This document shows positions 18,656 through 28,005 of a stretch of DNA of 64,000 nt, in pieces. How positions within the stretch are numbered: position 1 is the stretch's first letter; the number at the start of each line of letters is the position of its first letter. Source of the DNA: Methanobacterium sp. (GTDB lineage Archaea > Methanobacteriota > Methanobacteria > Methanobacteriales > Methanobacteriaceae). The notes below the pieces were generated by a model, which was not told the origin of the DNA, did no database searches, and was given only the letters and a program-made list of their open reading frames with translations. The stretch spans positions 1-64,000 of the forward strand of contig NZ_JACRGA010000025.1 of NCBI RefSeq assembly GCF_016217785.1, given 5' to 3'. The position numbers were made by a program, and so were the translations under genes.

Positions 18656-19462
18656 CTAGGGAGCTATGTGGGCGTTACCCGCTACTGCAGCGTAAACAGT
18701 TCCCTTAGCTCCTTTTATTGCGTAATCTCCTCTAAATTTGTAGAATGCTCCGGGTATGACTTCTCCTTCGACTTCTATGTCTTTTTCAACACCAAGGTAT
18801 TCGAAGCCAGCCAGGAATTCGTCGATGATACCTTTGACCACAATGGTTCCGCCAGCCATTTCTCCCCCAGTCCTGGCTATGACGTTACCTTCTATGATCA
18901 GGACTCCGTTGTTCATGTGGATTCCAGGCATGATGGCCACGTCTCCTTTGATGACCATTTTACCACCGTTCATGTATTCGGCGATTTCGTTTTTGACATC
19001 TCCATGGACAGTGATTTTACCGCCACTCATACCTCTCCAGTCTCCTCGGTAGGCTGATCCAACGTAGTCACCGGCGTTTCCCAATATCTCCAGTTCTCCG
19101 CCTCTCATGTTTTGTCCAGCCCATCCTTTGGCATTGCCTTCCACGGTTATTAATCCACCTTCCATTTCAGCACCAACGTAGTTATTGACGCTGCCTTTGA
19201 CTGTGATTTCACCGGCGGTCATTCCCTGCCCTATGCGTTTGGTCTGGGAAACATCACCATCAATGAGGATTTTGGTTTCAGCAGCTGTGGCACCTGCGTC
19301 TCCTTCAACTTCGAAGAATTCAGCTAATGGTACCTGACCATTACCATGCAAGATGGGCATGTTTTTTATTTCATCAAGGGATTTACCAGCTAATGAATCA
19401 GGGGTTATGGTGTCGATCTCTATAGGTACTTCTGGTTGTTCTTTTGGTGTTAAGGTAATCAT
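18656..19462 (-). CDS. fwdC: Formylmethanofuran dehydrogenase subunit C
   Basis: This 268-residue structural subunit is built mainly of a right-handed beta-helix of the glutamate-synthase alpha-C type. Repeated G-x-x-(M/L)-x-G-G-x-(I/L)-x-(V/I)-x-G turns run from about residue 80 to 210, for example MRGGELEILGNAGDYVGSAY. It bridges FwdA and FwdB. It starts within the fwdA stop (ATGA overlap) and ends 15 bp before fwdB. The length is normal for the stand-alone C subunit. Confidence 0.95.
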   Translation of the reverse strand: MITLTPKEQPEVPIEIDTITPDSLAGKSLDEIKNMPILHGNGQVPLAEFFEVEGDAGATAAETKILIDGDVSQTKRIGQGMTAGEITVKGSVNNYVGAEMEGGLITVEGNAKGWAGQNMRGGELEILGNAGDYVGSAYRGDWRGMSGGKITVHGDVKNEIAEYMNGGKMVIKGDVAIMPGIHMNNGVLIIEGNVIARTGGEMAGGTIVVKGIIDEFLAGFEYLGVEKDIEVEGEVIPGAFYKFRGDYAIKGAKGTVYAAVAGNAHIAP

Positions 19463-21174
19463 TGCATCACCCCTTTAACTGGAGCGGAGTGTGGAAGATA
19501 TTCGTCTTGCACCGGGTAGTTTGCAAAGTTTACAGAGTAGTACTGTTTGAATGTTTTTTCCACATTAGCCAGTACTTCGTTGTAGATGGTCTCATCCACA
19601 CTGGTGTCCACCCAGTAGCTACGTCCACGTAATGTTGGGTTGGTCACTGTACCATCTTTGACCACAATTTGACCGTCTTTTAATACGTATGCTGCATGTT
19701 GCATGGCGGATTCAAGTGCACGGTAATCTACGGATTGATCCTGTGTTTCTGGGTTGAAGTTGTAGATAGCCACGTCAGCATCAGCTCCTACTCCCAGGTG
19801 TCCTTTGGTGTCTGATAGACCCAGGACTTTGGCTGGTGTGGATCTGGTTATCTGGGCGATTTCCAGGAAGCTGTATTCACGGTCAAGGGTGGCTACGCTA
19901 CTTTTCCTCTGGGCCCATTTGTGGAGTTCACCATCAATGAGGTCTTTTCTGGCTTTGTTACTCATTAACCAGCTGATTACTCTTGGGTATCTGGTGAAGG
20001 GTCCTGCGTTTGGACTGTCAGTGGTTAGACATACTTTTCCTGCATCTTTGGTTAGCAGGAAGAGTTCTATTCCCACAGCCCATTGTAAAGCAGGTACTGG
20101 TGCTCGTGCTGCGTAGATGAACGGAACAAGTCCTGAACCAGTTTCAAGCTCTACATCACAGTTAGCCCATTTTAACCCGTTTAAGCTGTGCAGATCGAAT
20201 TCCATTGGTCCGTCAGCAGTCATGGTGGTGGTTTCATCCAGGGTGACCTGTCCCACGTCAAATACTATGTGGTCGTTCTTGTTGATGTAATCAGCCACAG
20301 TTGGTGCTTCAGAGACAACATCTCTCCAGCTTGTTCCACCGTAACTGTGGAACTGCACGTGGGTTGCGTATAGTACTGCATCACGGCTTCCGGTTTGGGG
20401 GTTGGCTTTGATTCCTTTTGGCACATCAAATGATGCCAGGGTGGTTTCGAAGTTTCCTGGGTGTCCCAGGTCGTTGCAGTGGAGGTGTATGGCGTGGGGT
20501 AGTCCCAGCATTTCGTTAACTTCTGCCAATCCCCTGATTATATCGAAAGATTCTATGTCAAAATAGGGTGTTGGGTCGTGTATTCCGTGTACGTTTCCTC
20601 CCCAGGCCCATGCTTCAGTTCCTCCGGGGTTCACGATTTTTATGGTGTAACCTTTGGTGGCTTTTAAGAGCCATGAGGTATAGGCCGCACATCCATCGAT
20701 GTCTCCATCTTTAAGGTACTGCATTACGAACCAGTTGTTACCGAATAATGGGTAAGCAGCGTGGTCGATTATGGGTGTGTCATGGAATTCTTCGTGTGTG
20801 TGTCGGGCCAGTAATGGAGGCATTGCTGCTTCCATTGCTGTGGTGTAACCCATTTGGGCGTATCTTTGGCCGGTCATGAAGGTTGATGGAACTGAAAATC
20901 CACTTCCTGCTCTTCCTCCGGATTGTCCGGCTTCAACATCTCTTTTACTATCCTCAGGACGGTACATTCGGCCCACGTTGACCTTTGCACCGGCAATGTG
21001 AGTGTGAGGATCGACTCCACCTGGCATTACTATTTTGCCATCGGCGTCTATCACATTTGCATCTGAACTTACCTGTTCCACAATTTTCCCGTCTTTGATG
21101 CAGATGTCCATTTTTTCTCCATCAACGCCGTTTTGTGGACAGTAAACAAATCCATTTTTGATTATGTGTTCCAA
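19459..21174 (-). CDS. fwdA: Formylmethanofuran dehydrogenase subunit A, amidohydrolase
   Basis: This protein of 571 residues is a dinuclear-zinc amidohydrolase that condenses formate with methanofuran; formate reaches it by an internal tunnel from FwdB. His57 and His59 in DPHTHIAG are metal ligands, and Lys179 in GYTIKIVNPGG corresponds to the carboxylated bridging lysine. The DSPNAGPFTRYPRVI region carries the catalytic Asp. It lies between fwdD and fwdC; a GGAGG-like site (AAGGAGG on the minus strand) precedes the ATG. Confidence 0.96.
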   Translation of the reverse strand: MEHIIKNGFVYCPQNGVDGEKMDICIKDGKIVEQVSSDANVIDADGKIVMPGGVDPHTHIAGAKVNVGRMYRPEDSKRDVEAGQSGGRAGSGFSVPSTFMTGQRYAQMGYTTAMEAAMPPLLARHTHEEFHDTPIIDHAAYPLFGNNWFVMQYLKDGDIDGCAAYTSWLLKATKGYTIKIVNPGGTEAWAWGGNVHGIHDPTPYFDIESFDIIRGLAEVNEMLGLPHAIHLHCNDLGHPGNFETTLASFDVPKGIKANPQTGSRDAVLYATHVQFHSYGGTSWRDVVSEAPTVADYINKNDHIVFDVGQVTLDETTTMTADGPMEFDLHSLNGLKWANCDVELETGSGLVPFIYAARAPVPALQWAVGIELFLLTKDAGKVCLTTDSPNAGPFTRYPRVISWLMSNKARKDLIDGELHKWAQRKSSVATLDREYSFLEIAQITRSTPAKVLGLSDTKGHLGVGADADVAIYNFNPETQDQSVDYRALESAMQHAAYVLKDGQIVVKDGTVTNPTLRGRSYWVDTSVDETIYNEVLANVEKTFKQYYSVNFANYPVQDEYLPHSAPVKGVMQ

Positions 21175-21207
21175 GGAAAATCCTCCTTATTATTGGTTTA
21201 TGATGGT

Positions 21208-21594
21208 TTAGCTATATTTCTTGTAAACTTTCATCAAAGTTGGCATATCCAGTACTTCTTCTGCGGTTGGAGCGATTTCTACTGGTATGTTTTTGAATCG
21301 GGGTGTGGCTGTAGAGTCTGTATCTGGGTCGATTACCCGGTTAGCCCAGGGCCCCATGGGAATGTATATCATTCCTGGAGGTAGGGTTTCATGGGTTTCT
21401 ACTACTTTAACCACTACATCGCCGAAATCTGATAGTACTTCGATGTTGTCTCCTGCTTCTATTCCCATCTGATCCATCATTTCACGGTTCATGTGACAGA
21501 TGGCAGCGGCATCTACATACATCTGAAGGTCTTTACCGGACTCGATGGCTTGTCCCTGCCATACGGTTCTTCCAGTGTTTAATATAACATTCAT
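21208..21594 (-). CDS. fwdD: Formylmethanofuran dehydrogenase subunit D
   Basis: This 128-residue subunit has the molybdopterin dinucleotide-binding beta-barrel domain, which completes the pterin site of FwdB. It shows LNTGRTVWQGQAIESGKD and a V(V/K)KVVET...YIPMGPWAN segment. The frame extends upstream, but the ATG at 21594 overlaps the fwdG stop (TAATG) and follows GGAGG, and the encoded N-terminus MNVILNTGR fits the family. It is located between fwdG and fwdA. Confidence 0.94.
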   Translation of the reverse strand: MNVILNTGRTVWQGQAIESGKDLQMYVDAAAICHMNREMMDQMGIEAGDNIEVLSDFGDVVVKVVETHETLPPGMIYIPMGPWANRVIDPDTDSTATPRFKNIPVEIAPTAEEVLDMPTLMKVYKKYS

Positions 21595-21839
21595 TATAAA
21601 TCCTCCAGTGTTATTGCATTGACTGGGCAGCTTTCCACGCAGGTTCCACATCTACCGCACAGATTGGAATTTTTGATTTGTATTTCGCCGTCTTCCACGA
21701 TCATGATGATTTCCACATCATCGGTTGGTCCTTTTCCACCGGCTATCTCAGGACTCCTGGAAGCGTTCACTGGACAGGCGATAACACAGTTGCCACATCC
21801 GTGGCAAAGTTCAGGGTATACTTTAAGTCCTATTGCCAT
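21594..21839 (-). CDS. fwdG: Formylmethanofuran dehydrogenase subunit G, ferredoxin-like
   Basis: This 81-residue protein has two [4Fe-4S] motifs, CHGCGNCVIACP near residue 13 and CGRCGTCVESCP near residue 60. It carries electrons between the polyferredoxin FwdF and the catalytic FwdB. It starts 15 bp after fwdF and its stop overlaps the fwdD start by one base. Confidence 0.94.
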   Translation of the reverse strand: MAIGLKVYPELCHGCGNCVIACPVNASRSPEIAGGKGPTDDVEIIMIVEDGEIQIKNSNLCGRCGTCVESCPVNAITLEDL

Positions 21840-21854
21840 GTTTTTACCTCGTAA

Positions 21855-22910
<1,056 letters not shown>

Positions 22911-23074
22911 TACATCAACCTCCTTTATTCTATAAATTGATTATACACACCTTAAAACACAACAGACATCCACAGTACAATTATAATCATTATTGTACCC
23001 TATTATCAACCCAAACACGTTAAATATCATTATATTGATGGTTAACTTAGTCATACGTTTAGGGGCACGATATC

Positions 23075-23170
23075 ATGTGTGTTGATAACACATTCGGTAG
23101 CTTTAATATATATAATTTCCCCAAAAAATTATATAGAAAATGATATATAAGGATGTGTAGTTAACACATC
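23075..23170. promoter_or_regulatory. Back-to-back TATA boxes, each with a TGTGT-N5-ACACA operator
   Basis: TGTGTTGATAACACA (23078-23092) and TGTGTAGTTAACACA (23154-23168) match at 13 of 15 bases and are both dyad-symmetric. Outer bases extend the second to GATGTGT/ACACATC. The first lies just downstream of a minus-strand TATA (near 23104-23115), placing it at the fwd transcription start. The second directly follows a plus-strand TATA-like GATATATAA (near 23142-23150). The pattern suggests one regulator acting on both directions. Confidence 0.7.
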
Positions 23171-23692
23171 AATAACCTTGGGAAAAATTTGACTACACCC
23201 CCCAATTAAATGAAATAAAACATTGAATGACATGTTAAATAGGAATAAAAATTGTATAAGATTTTGAAAGGATCAAATCCATTAAATTAAAGTATTCATT
23301 AAATATTTGTCTTGGAAATTAAATCCAGATAATATAAATGTAAACCCAATTTTCAGATCTGATAAAGATTAAAATGTTTGCAAGATTAATAAAATGGAAT
23401 ATTCCAATTAATGTTCCATGAATTTTCTGGATTTTAACCAGGCTTTACATTTAAAATAAACACCGGAATGTTCTTCAAAATCTATACTAGACATCTATTA
23501 AAGATATTATTAATACTAATACTACCAATAGTATTATGTAACCCATTTACCTAAATGTTTTTAAATAATATGTTAAGAGGTTAGTGTATAAGATAAATTG
23601 GTAACATGGTCAGTATTACCAGTATATGAATGTTTATGACAATGAGTAAAACTGAGTCAGATATAATAAGTTTACAGTTTAGAGGTGTAATC
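23171..23692. other. Non-coding stretch upstream of mobB
   Basis: No credible gene is seen. It contains the palindrome TGGAATATTCCA (23395-23406), the dyad AATACTA-CCAA-TAGTATT (23518-23535) and a GGTAA/TTACC dyad (23600-23620). A TTTTTAAATAATA stretch near 23558-23570 could be the mobB TATA box. A transcript from the plus-strand TATA near 23145 would have a leader of about 500 bases or be a separate small RNA. Confidence 0.5.
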
Positions 23693-24400
23693 ATGAAGAT
23701 AGTATCCGTGGCAGGAACCAAAAACACCGGTAAAACCACTTTGGTCACCCTGCTAGTGAATGAACTGGTTAAAAGAGGGTTTAAGGTAGGTACTGTAAAA
23801 CATACTCATGTTAAGTTAGATGTAGAAGGGAAGGACACTTGGAAACACCGCGAATCTGGAGCGGAAATAGTGGTGGGTGCCGGTGGAGAAGAAACATTTT
23901 TCATTATAAATAAAGATATGAGTCTTGAAAAAATAATAACCGGAGCCGAACAGCTGGATGAGCTAGATTTTCTTGTATTAGAAGGATATAAACCTGCTAA
24001 TTATGCTAAAATTTCCACCTCTCCTTTAGATGATCCTTTCAGTCTGGCCCAAGTGGATGTGCGCGAACTGGATGAAAAATCCATTGGAAAACTAGTAGAT
24101 CTGGTTGAAGAGAGGAGTTTTGGTAAGCTGGCCAACTTGGACTGTGGTGAATGTGGCTATGAAAACTGTCAGGAGATGGCACTGGCCATAGTACAGGGAG
24201 ATGCTAAAGAAAACCTATGTGTCATGAAGCAAATATCAGATGTCATTCTTAAAGTTAATGGGAACCGCGTTCCCATGAATCCATTTGTTAATAAATTCAT
24301 TGAAAACACATTCCTAGGCATGATCAGCGCCCTTAAAATCAAAGAACATGGCGAACCCCAAAAAATCGAACTCCTCATACAACACGACATAAACCAATAG
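23693..24400 (+). CDS. mobB: Molybdopterin-guanine dinucleotide biosynthesis protein B with C-terminal Fe-S domain
   Basis: This GTP-binding protein of 235 residues assists attachment of GMP to molybdopterin, giving the dinucleotide cofactor of Fwd and Fdh. The P-loop is GTKNTGKTT (about residues 8-16), followed by the MobB motifs KHTH and LDFLVLEGYKP. After about residue 140 a second module contains CGECGYENC and a further Cys in ENLCVMK, a four-cysteine pattern like the small Fe-S domain of the acetyl-CoA synthase gamma subunit. AGAGGTG before 23693 fixes the start although the frame extends upstream. It is 14 bp from moaA. Confidence 0.92.
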   Translation: MKIVSVAGTKNTGKTTLVTLLVNELVKRGFKVGTVKHTHVKLDVEGKDTWKHRESGAEIVVGAGGEETFFIINKDMSLEKIITGAEQLDELDFLVLEGYKPANYAKISTSPLDDPFSLAQVDVRELDEKSIGKLVDLVEERSFGKLANLDCGECGYENCQEMALAIVQGDAKENLCVMKQISDVILKVNGNRVPMNPFVNKFIENTFLGMISALKIKEHGEPQKIELLIQHDINQ

Positions 24401-24414
24401 AATAGGTAACAATA

Positions 24415-25341
24415 ATGACAGTAACTGATACCTACCAGCGTCCCATAATATCCTTACGGATATCAATAACAAATCGCTGCAATGTAAACTGTTTTTACTG
24501 CCATCACGATGGCATACTACCTCAAAAATACGAAATGACACCGGAAGAGATACATCGCATCGCTCAGGTTGCCCGTGACATTGGAGTGCAGAAAATCAGA
24601 CTTTCAGGTGGAGAACCACTGATTCGCGACGATATAGTAAAAATTGTGTCCAAAATATCATCAATAGGATTTAAAGACGTTTCCATAACCACCAACGGAA
24701 CTTTTTTAGATAAATACGCCGATAGTTTAGTGGAAGCTGGACTCAACCGGGTTAATGTTAGCCTTGACACCCTCAAACCCAAAACCTATCGATTCATAAC
24801 CAAAAAAGACTACCTACAACAGGCCAAACAGGGCATAATCAGTGCTGCTGAATCAGGTCTTTATCCAGTTAAAGTGAACATGGTGGTGATGAAAGGACTC
24901 AACCATAATGAAATCTGGGACATGTTTGACTTTTGTCAGGAAAACGGAGCAGTACTACAACTTATTGAACTTTTGAAAACTGATAATTGTCCGGATAACG
25001 GTTTTATTGATGATTACCATTATAAAATGGATGATTTAGAAGAAAAATTGGCAAATATGGCAGATAAAGTTAAAACCAGGCGTTTCATGCAGGACCGGAA
25101 GAAATACTTTGTGGATGGAGGGGAGATTGAGGTTGTTAAACCCATGGACAACACCCAATTCTGCAAAAACTGCACCAGGATACGCATAACCCCCGAAGGT
25201 AGGTTAAAACCATGTTTACTCAGGAATGATAATTTGGTTGATTTTATAGAACCCATGCGACAGGGTAAATCCAATGAAGAACTCAAAATGTTATTCTTAA
25301 AAGCCATAGAAAATAGAGAACCATTTTATGATAAATGCTAA
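24415..25341 (+). CDS. moaA: GTP 3',8-cyclase, molybdenum cofactor biosynthesis
   Basis: This 308-residue radical SAM enzyme converts GTP to the cyclic intermediate of molybdopterin. The SAM cluster motif CNVNCFYC lies near residues 22-29, and SGGEPLIRDD follows. The second cluster site at the C-terminus shows FCKNCTRIRITPEGRLKPCL (C-x2-C-x13-C). The length is close to the archaeal norm. It forms a probable two-gene operon with mobB. Confidence 0.95.
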   Translation: MTVTDTYQRPIISLRISITNRCNVNCFYCHHDGILPQKYEMTPEEIHRIAQVARDIGVQKIRLSGGEPLIRDDIVKIVSKISSIGFKDVSITTNGTFLDKYADSLVEAGLNRVNVSLDTLKPKTYRFITKKDYLQQAKQGIISAAESGLYPVKVNMVVMKGLNHNEIWDMFDFCQENGAVLQLIELLKTDNCPDNGFIDDYHYKMDDLEEKLANMADKVKTRRFMQDRKKYFVDGGEIEVVKPMDNTQFCKNCTRIRITPEGRLKPCLLRNDNLVDFIEPMRQGKSNEELKMLFLKAIENREPFYDKC

Positions 25342-25463
25342 TGACTGGCAGCAGAAATATGGAAGTATTAATTATATGATCATATAAATTATCATTAATC
25401 TACTACAAAAAATAACATATTATTACTATTACACTACAAAATCAGAATTAATGGGGGTTTTCA

Positions 25464-26156
25464 ATGACTAAATCTAAAGATGAACCAGAATATAGGTTAG
25501 AAATTGGTGAAAAACTCATACTACTAGATAAGAAAAAGTTCAATCTTTTAAAATTCATTGATGAGTGCGGATCCATTACCAAAGCTTCCCAGAAATCAGA
25601 CATACCCTATAGAAGTGCCCTTAAATACATTGAAAACCTTGAACATGACTTGAATGATCTATTAGTTTTAACTAAAAGGGGAGGTAAAGGTGGAGGAGGG
25701 GGAAGTGAGCTAACCACTAAAGGAAGACTCCTTTTAAGAGAATACAGAAAGGTAGAAAGTGTAATAAAAATGCACACTGATGTAAATGAAATAGAATCTA
25801 AAATTGCGGAAATAGATGAAGAAAAAAAAATTATTAACATCTATTTTGGCGATAAAAGAGTTATTTTACCCCTTAGAGGCGATTTTAACGTTGGAGAAAA
25901 AGTTTTAGTTTTAATTAGCCCTGAAGATATTTTCCTGACACTTGAACCACAAAAATCCAGTGTGAGAAACGTTTTCAAAGGAACTATAACCCGAATGGAA
26001 CTTAAAAATCAGGTTGTGCGATTAAATATAGACCTTGGCAATGTAAATCTATTTGCAGACATCACCCAGTATGCAAGGGATGAATTAAAATTAGATCTTG
26101 GAAAAGAAGTTTTTGTAGGATTTAAAGCCGCTGCAATTGCAGTAGTTAAATTATAG
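25464..26156 (+). CDS. modE: ModE-type transcriptional regulator with HTH and TOBE domains
   Basis: This 230-residue protein starts with a winged HTH of the ModE class (about residues 20-110). It includes SITKASQKSDIPYRSALKYI and a Gly-rich wing (KRGGKGGGGGSELT) that is typical of ModE. The C-terminal half (about 118-230) reads as two short TOBE/Mop-like modules that bind molybdate or tungstate. It is expected to repress or activate molybdenum/tungsten genes when the oxyanion binds. The site just before mobB-fwd makes those genes good candidates. A GGGGG site precedes the ATG. Confidence 0.9.
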   Translation: MTKSKDEPEYRLEIGEKLILLDKKKFNLLKFIDECGSITKASQKSDIPYRSALKYIENLEHDLNDLLVLTKRGGKGGGGGSELTTKGRLLLREYRKVESVIKMHTDVNEIESKIAEIDEEKKIINIYFGDKRVILPLRGDFNVGEKVLVLISPEDIFLTLEPQKSSVRNVFKGTITRMELKNQVVRLNIDLGNVNLFADITQYARDELKLDLGKEVFVGFKAAAIAVVKL

Positions 26157-26162
26157 AATTTA

Positions 26163-26179
26163 AATTACAACTTGTAATT
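26163..26179. repeat. Inverted repeat after modE
   Basis: AATTACAA and TTGTAATT flank a single C, a perfect 8-bp dyad starting seven bases after the modE stop codon. It could be a weak terminator hairpin or an operator for the following fdhD gene. Confidence 0.5.
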
Positions 26180-26359
26180 GATTTATTTTAAACCCCATTG
26201 CTGCAACTATGTGCGATTTAAAAGATAATGAACGTCCTTTGGAAGATTCATTAATTTATCGGATTAATAAATATCCTACTTTACTTTTACCCAACTTAGT
26301 CTATGTCCAGTACATATAGTCGTGTCAGGTATTTTTAAAGTGTTGGAAAGGTGGTGCAT

Positions 26360-27100
26360 ATGAACAAAATGTTCCAGAAAACCAATATAATTAAGGTAAA
26401 AGAGGAAGCCCATCATACTGAAGACCTGGTAGCCATTGATACCAAGGTGGAACTGGTGGTTAACGGAGAACTACTGGGTAAATTTTATTTAAGTCCAGAG
26501 AACCTGGAAGACTTTACCATCGGTTATCTGCTGGATGAAAGGTACATACATTCTATGGATGATTTGGATGAAATCACAGTGAAACCCAATACAATAAACG
26601 TTCGTTTAAATGAACAGACACGTTTGAAAACTGATGATCTTTCCTGCTACGATGGATGGGTGCATCAAGACCAGACCATACCCCATGTTAGCTCTGATTT
26701 GAAGGTTGGAAAGGATAAAATTATTGATTCTTACCAGTTACTTATTGAAAAAGCAGAAGTCTGGTCCAAAACAGGGGGCACACATGTGGCTGCACTTGTA
26801 GGTGATGGTCATTTCATTGTCCGGGAGGATGTCAGTCGTCATGTGGCCGTGGATAAAGTTATCGGAGCTGGGTTAAAAAATGGAATTGATTTTTCAAATA
26901 GTTTCATTGTTTGCAGTGGCAGGATCCCCCCTGACAGGGTGGTTAAGCTGGCCAATGTGGGCATATCTATTATGGTTACCAAAGCTGCCCCCACAGTGGA
27001 AGGTTTACGAATAGGTGAAGAAGCAGGCATTACCCTGATCGGTTTTTTAAGAGATGGTAGATTCAATATTTACACCCACCCCCATCGTATAATACTCTAA
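26360..27100 (+). CDS. fdhD: Formate dehydrogenase sulfurtransferase accessory protein FdhD
   Basis: FdhD delivers sulfur from a cysteine desulfurase to the molybdenum/tungsten cofactor so that formate dehydrogenase becomes active. This 246-residue protein shows the family signatures ENLEDFTIGYLLDE (about 45-58), TGGTHVAAL, SGRIPPDRVVKLANVGI and ITLIGFLRDGRFNIYTH. The CxxC pair of the E. coli protein is not seen; the matching region has one Cys (LSCYDGW). GGAAAGGTGG upstream supports the ATG at 26360 over two GTGs. It lies amid molybdenum cofactor genes and far from fdhA. Confidence 0.9.
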   Translation: MNKMFQKTNIIKVKEEAHHTEDLVAIDTKVELVVNGELLGKFYLSPENLEDFTIGYLLDERYIHSMDDLDEITVKPNTINVRLNEQTRLKTDDLSCYDGWVHQDQTIPHVSSDLKVGKDKIIDSYQLLIEKAEVWSKTGGTHVAALVGDGHFIVREDVSRHVAVDKVIGAGLKNGIDFSNSFIVCSGRIPPDRVVKLANVGISIMVTKAAPTVEGLRIGEEAGITLIGFLRDGRFNIYTHPHRIIL

Positions 27101-27233
27101 TTAGTTTATGCAGAGTAATTAAAATGTGTAGGCCAAAATGCAATGCAAAAATTAAATAGAATAATAAAAGAGAGTAAAACTAAAAAATAGAGGATAATAT
27201 GGGATAATAGTTGGTAAAAATATAGGATAACGG

Positions 27234-27839
27234 TTATTCAATAACCGTGTGCCTGGCCTTCATATCCTCTTCTGTTTTTCCCATTTCAACCATTAACTGG
27301 GCAATAAGACTGTCCAGGAATATCAGACTGGTCACCTCAAAAAGAGTTCCCATGGGTGATAAAGACTGGTGTTTTCCGTTCATCTGCCGAGTTATATAAT
27401 TTTTCTCTGAATCAATCTTGGTACGTCCTTTTATATGCACCACCAGATCGGCCATCTCTCCCAGGGTGGAATCCACATATGAGGTTACAGCGATGATTTG
27501 GGTTCCCCTTTTATGAGCAATATTCGCTGCACTGATGATGCTGAAGGTTTCACCTGAACCTGAAATAGATAAAAGGCAATCTTCAGCTGTTAAAGCAGGG
27601 GTTGTGGTTTCTCCCACCACATATACACTGATTCCAAGGTGCATGAGACGCATGGCGAATGCCCGGGCTACCAGACCCGAACGCCCCAGTCCCATTACAA
27701 AAACGTTTTTAGATGTTTTTAAGAGACGGGTCATGTCTTCAATGTTTTCAGGGTCAAGTTCTGCAGAAACAGAGTGCACATTATCCACTATTTCTTCTAT
27801 AGCATCGTTGAGAATCATTTGTTTCAATATTAGCACCAT
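27234..27839 (-). CDS. hxlB: 6-phospho-3-hexuloisomerase (SIS domain)
   Basis: This protein of 201 residues is a single SIS domain that interconverts hexulose 6-phosphate and fructose 6-phosphate in the reverse ribulose monophosphate pathway, which supplies ribose phosphate in archaea. The motifs FVMGLGRSGLVARAFAMRL (about 48-66), ISGSGETFSII and MGTLFEVTSLIFLD are typical. No ribosome site precedes the ATG at 27839; a TTG four codons in, at 27827, has GGTG six bases upstream and may be the true start. The gene is monocistronic. Confidence 0.9.
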   Translation of the reverse strand: MVLILKQMILNDAIEEIVDNVHSVSAELDPENIEDMTRLLKTSKNVFVMGLGRSGLVARAFAMRLMHLGISVYVVGETTTPALTAEDCLLSISGSGETFSIISAANIAHKRGTQIIAVTSYVDSTLGEMADLVVHIKGRTKIDSEKNYITRQMNGKHQSLSPMGTLFEVTSLIFLDSLIAQLMVEMGKTEEDMKARHTVIE

Positions 27840-28005
27840 TGTTATATTTTTTAAAATTATTGTAAATTTTGAATTAATGTAATCAATATGATTTTTTATG
27901 GTGGCCTGATATATATAAGTCCTATTTCATACAATTCTTATACAAATCCTTACACTACCCACATCAGAATATTTTTATCATATATAAATTTTAAAAGGAG
28001 AAATT

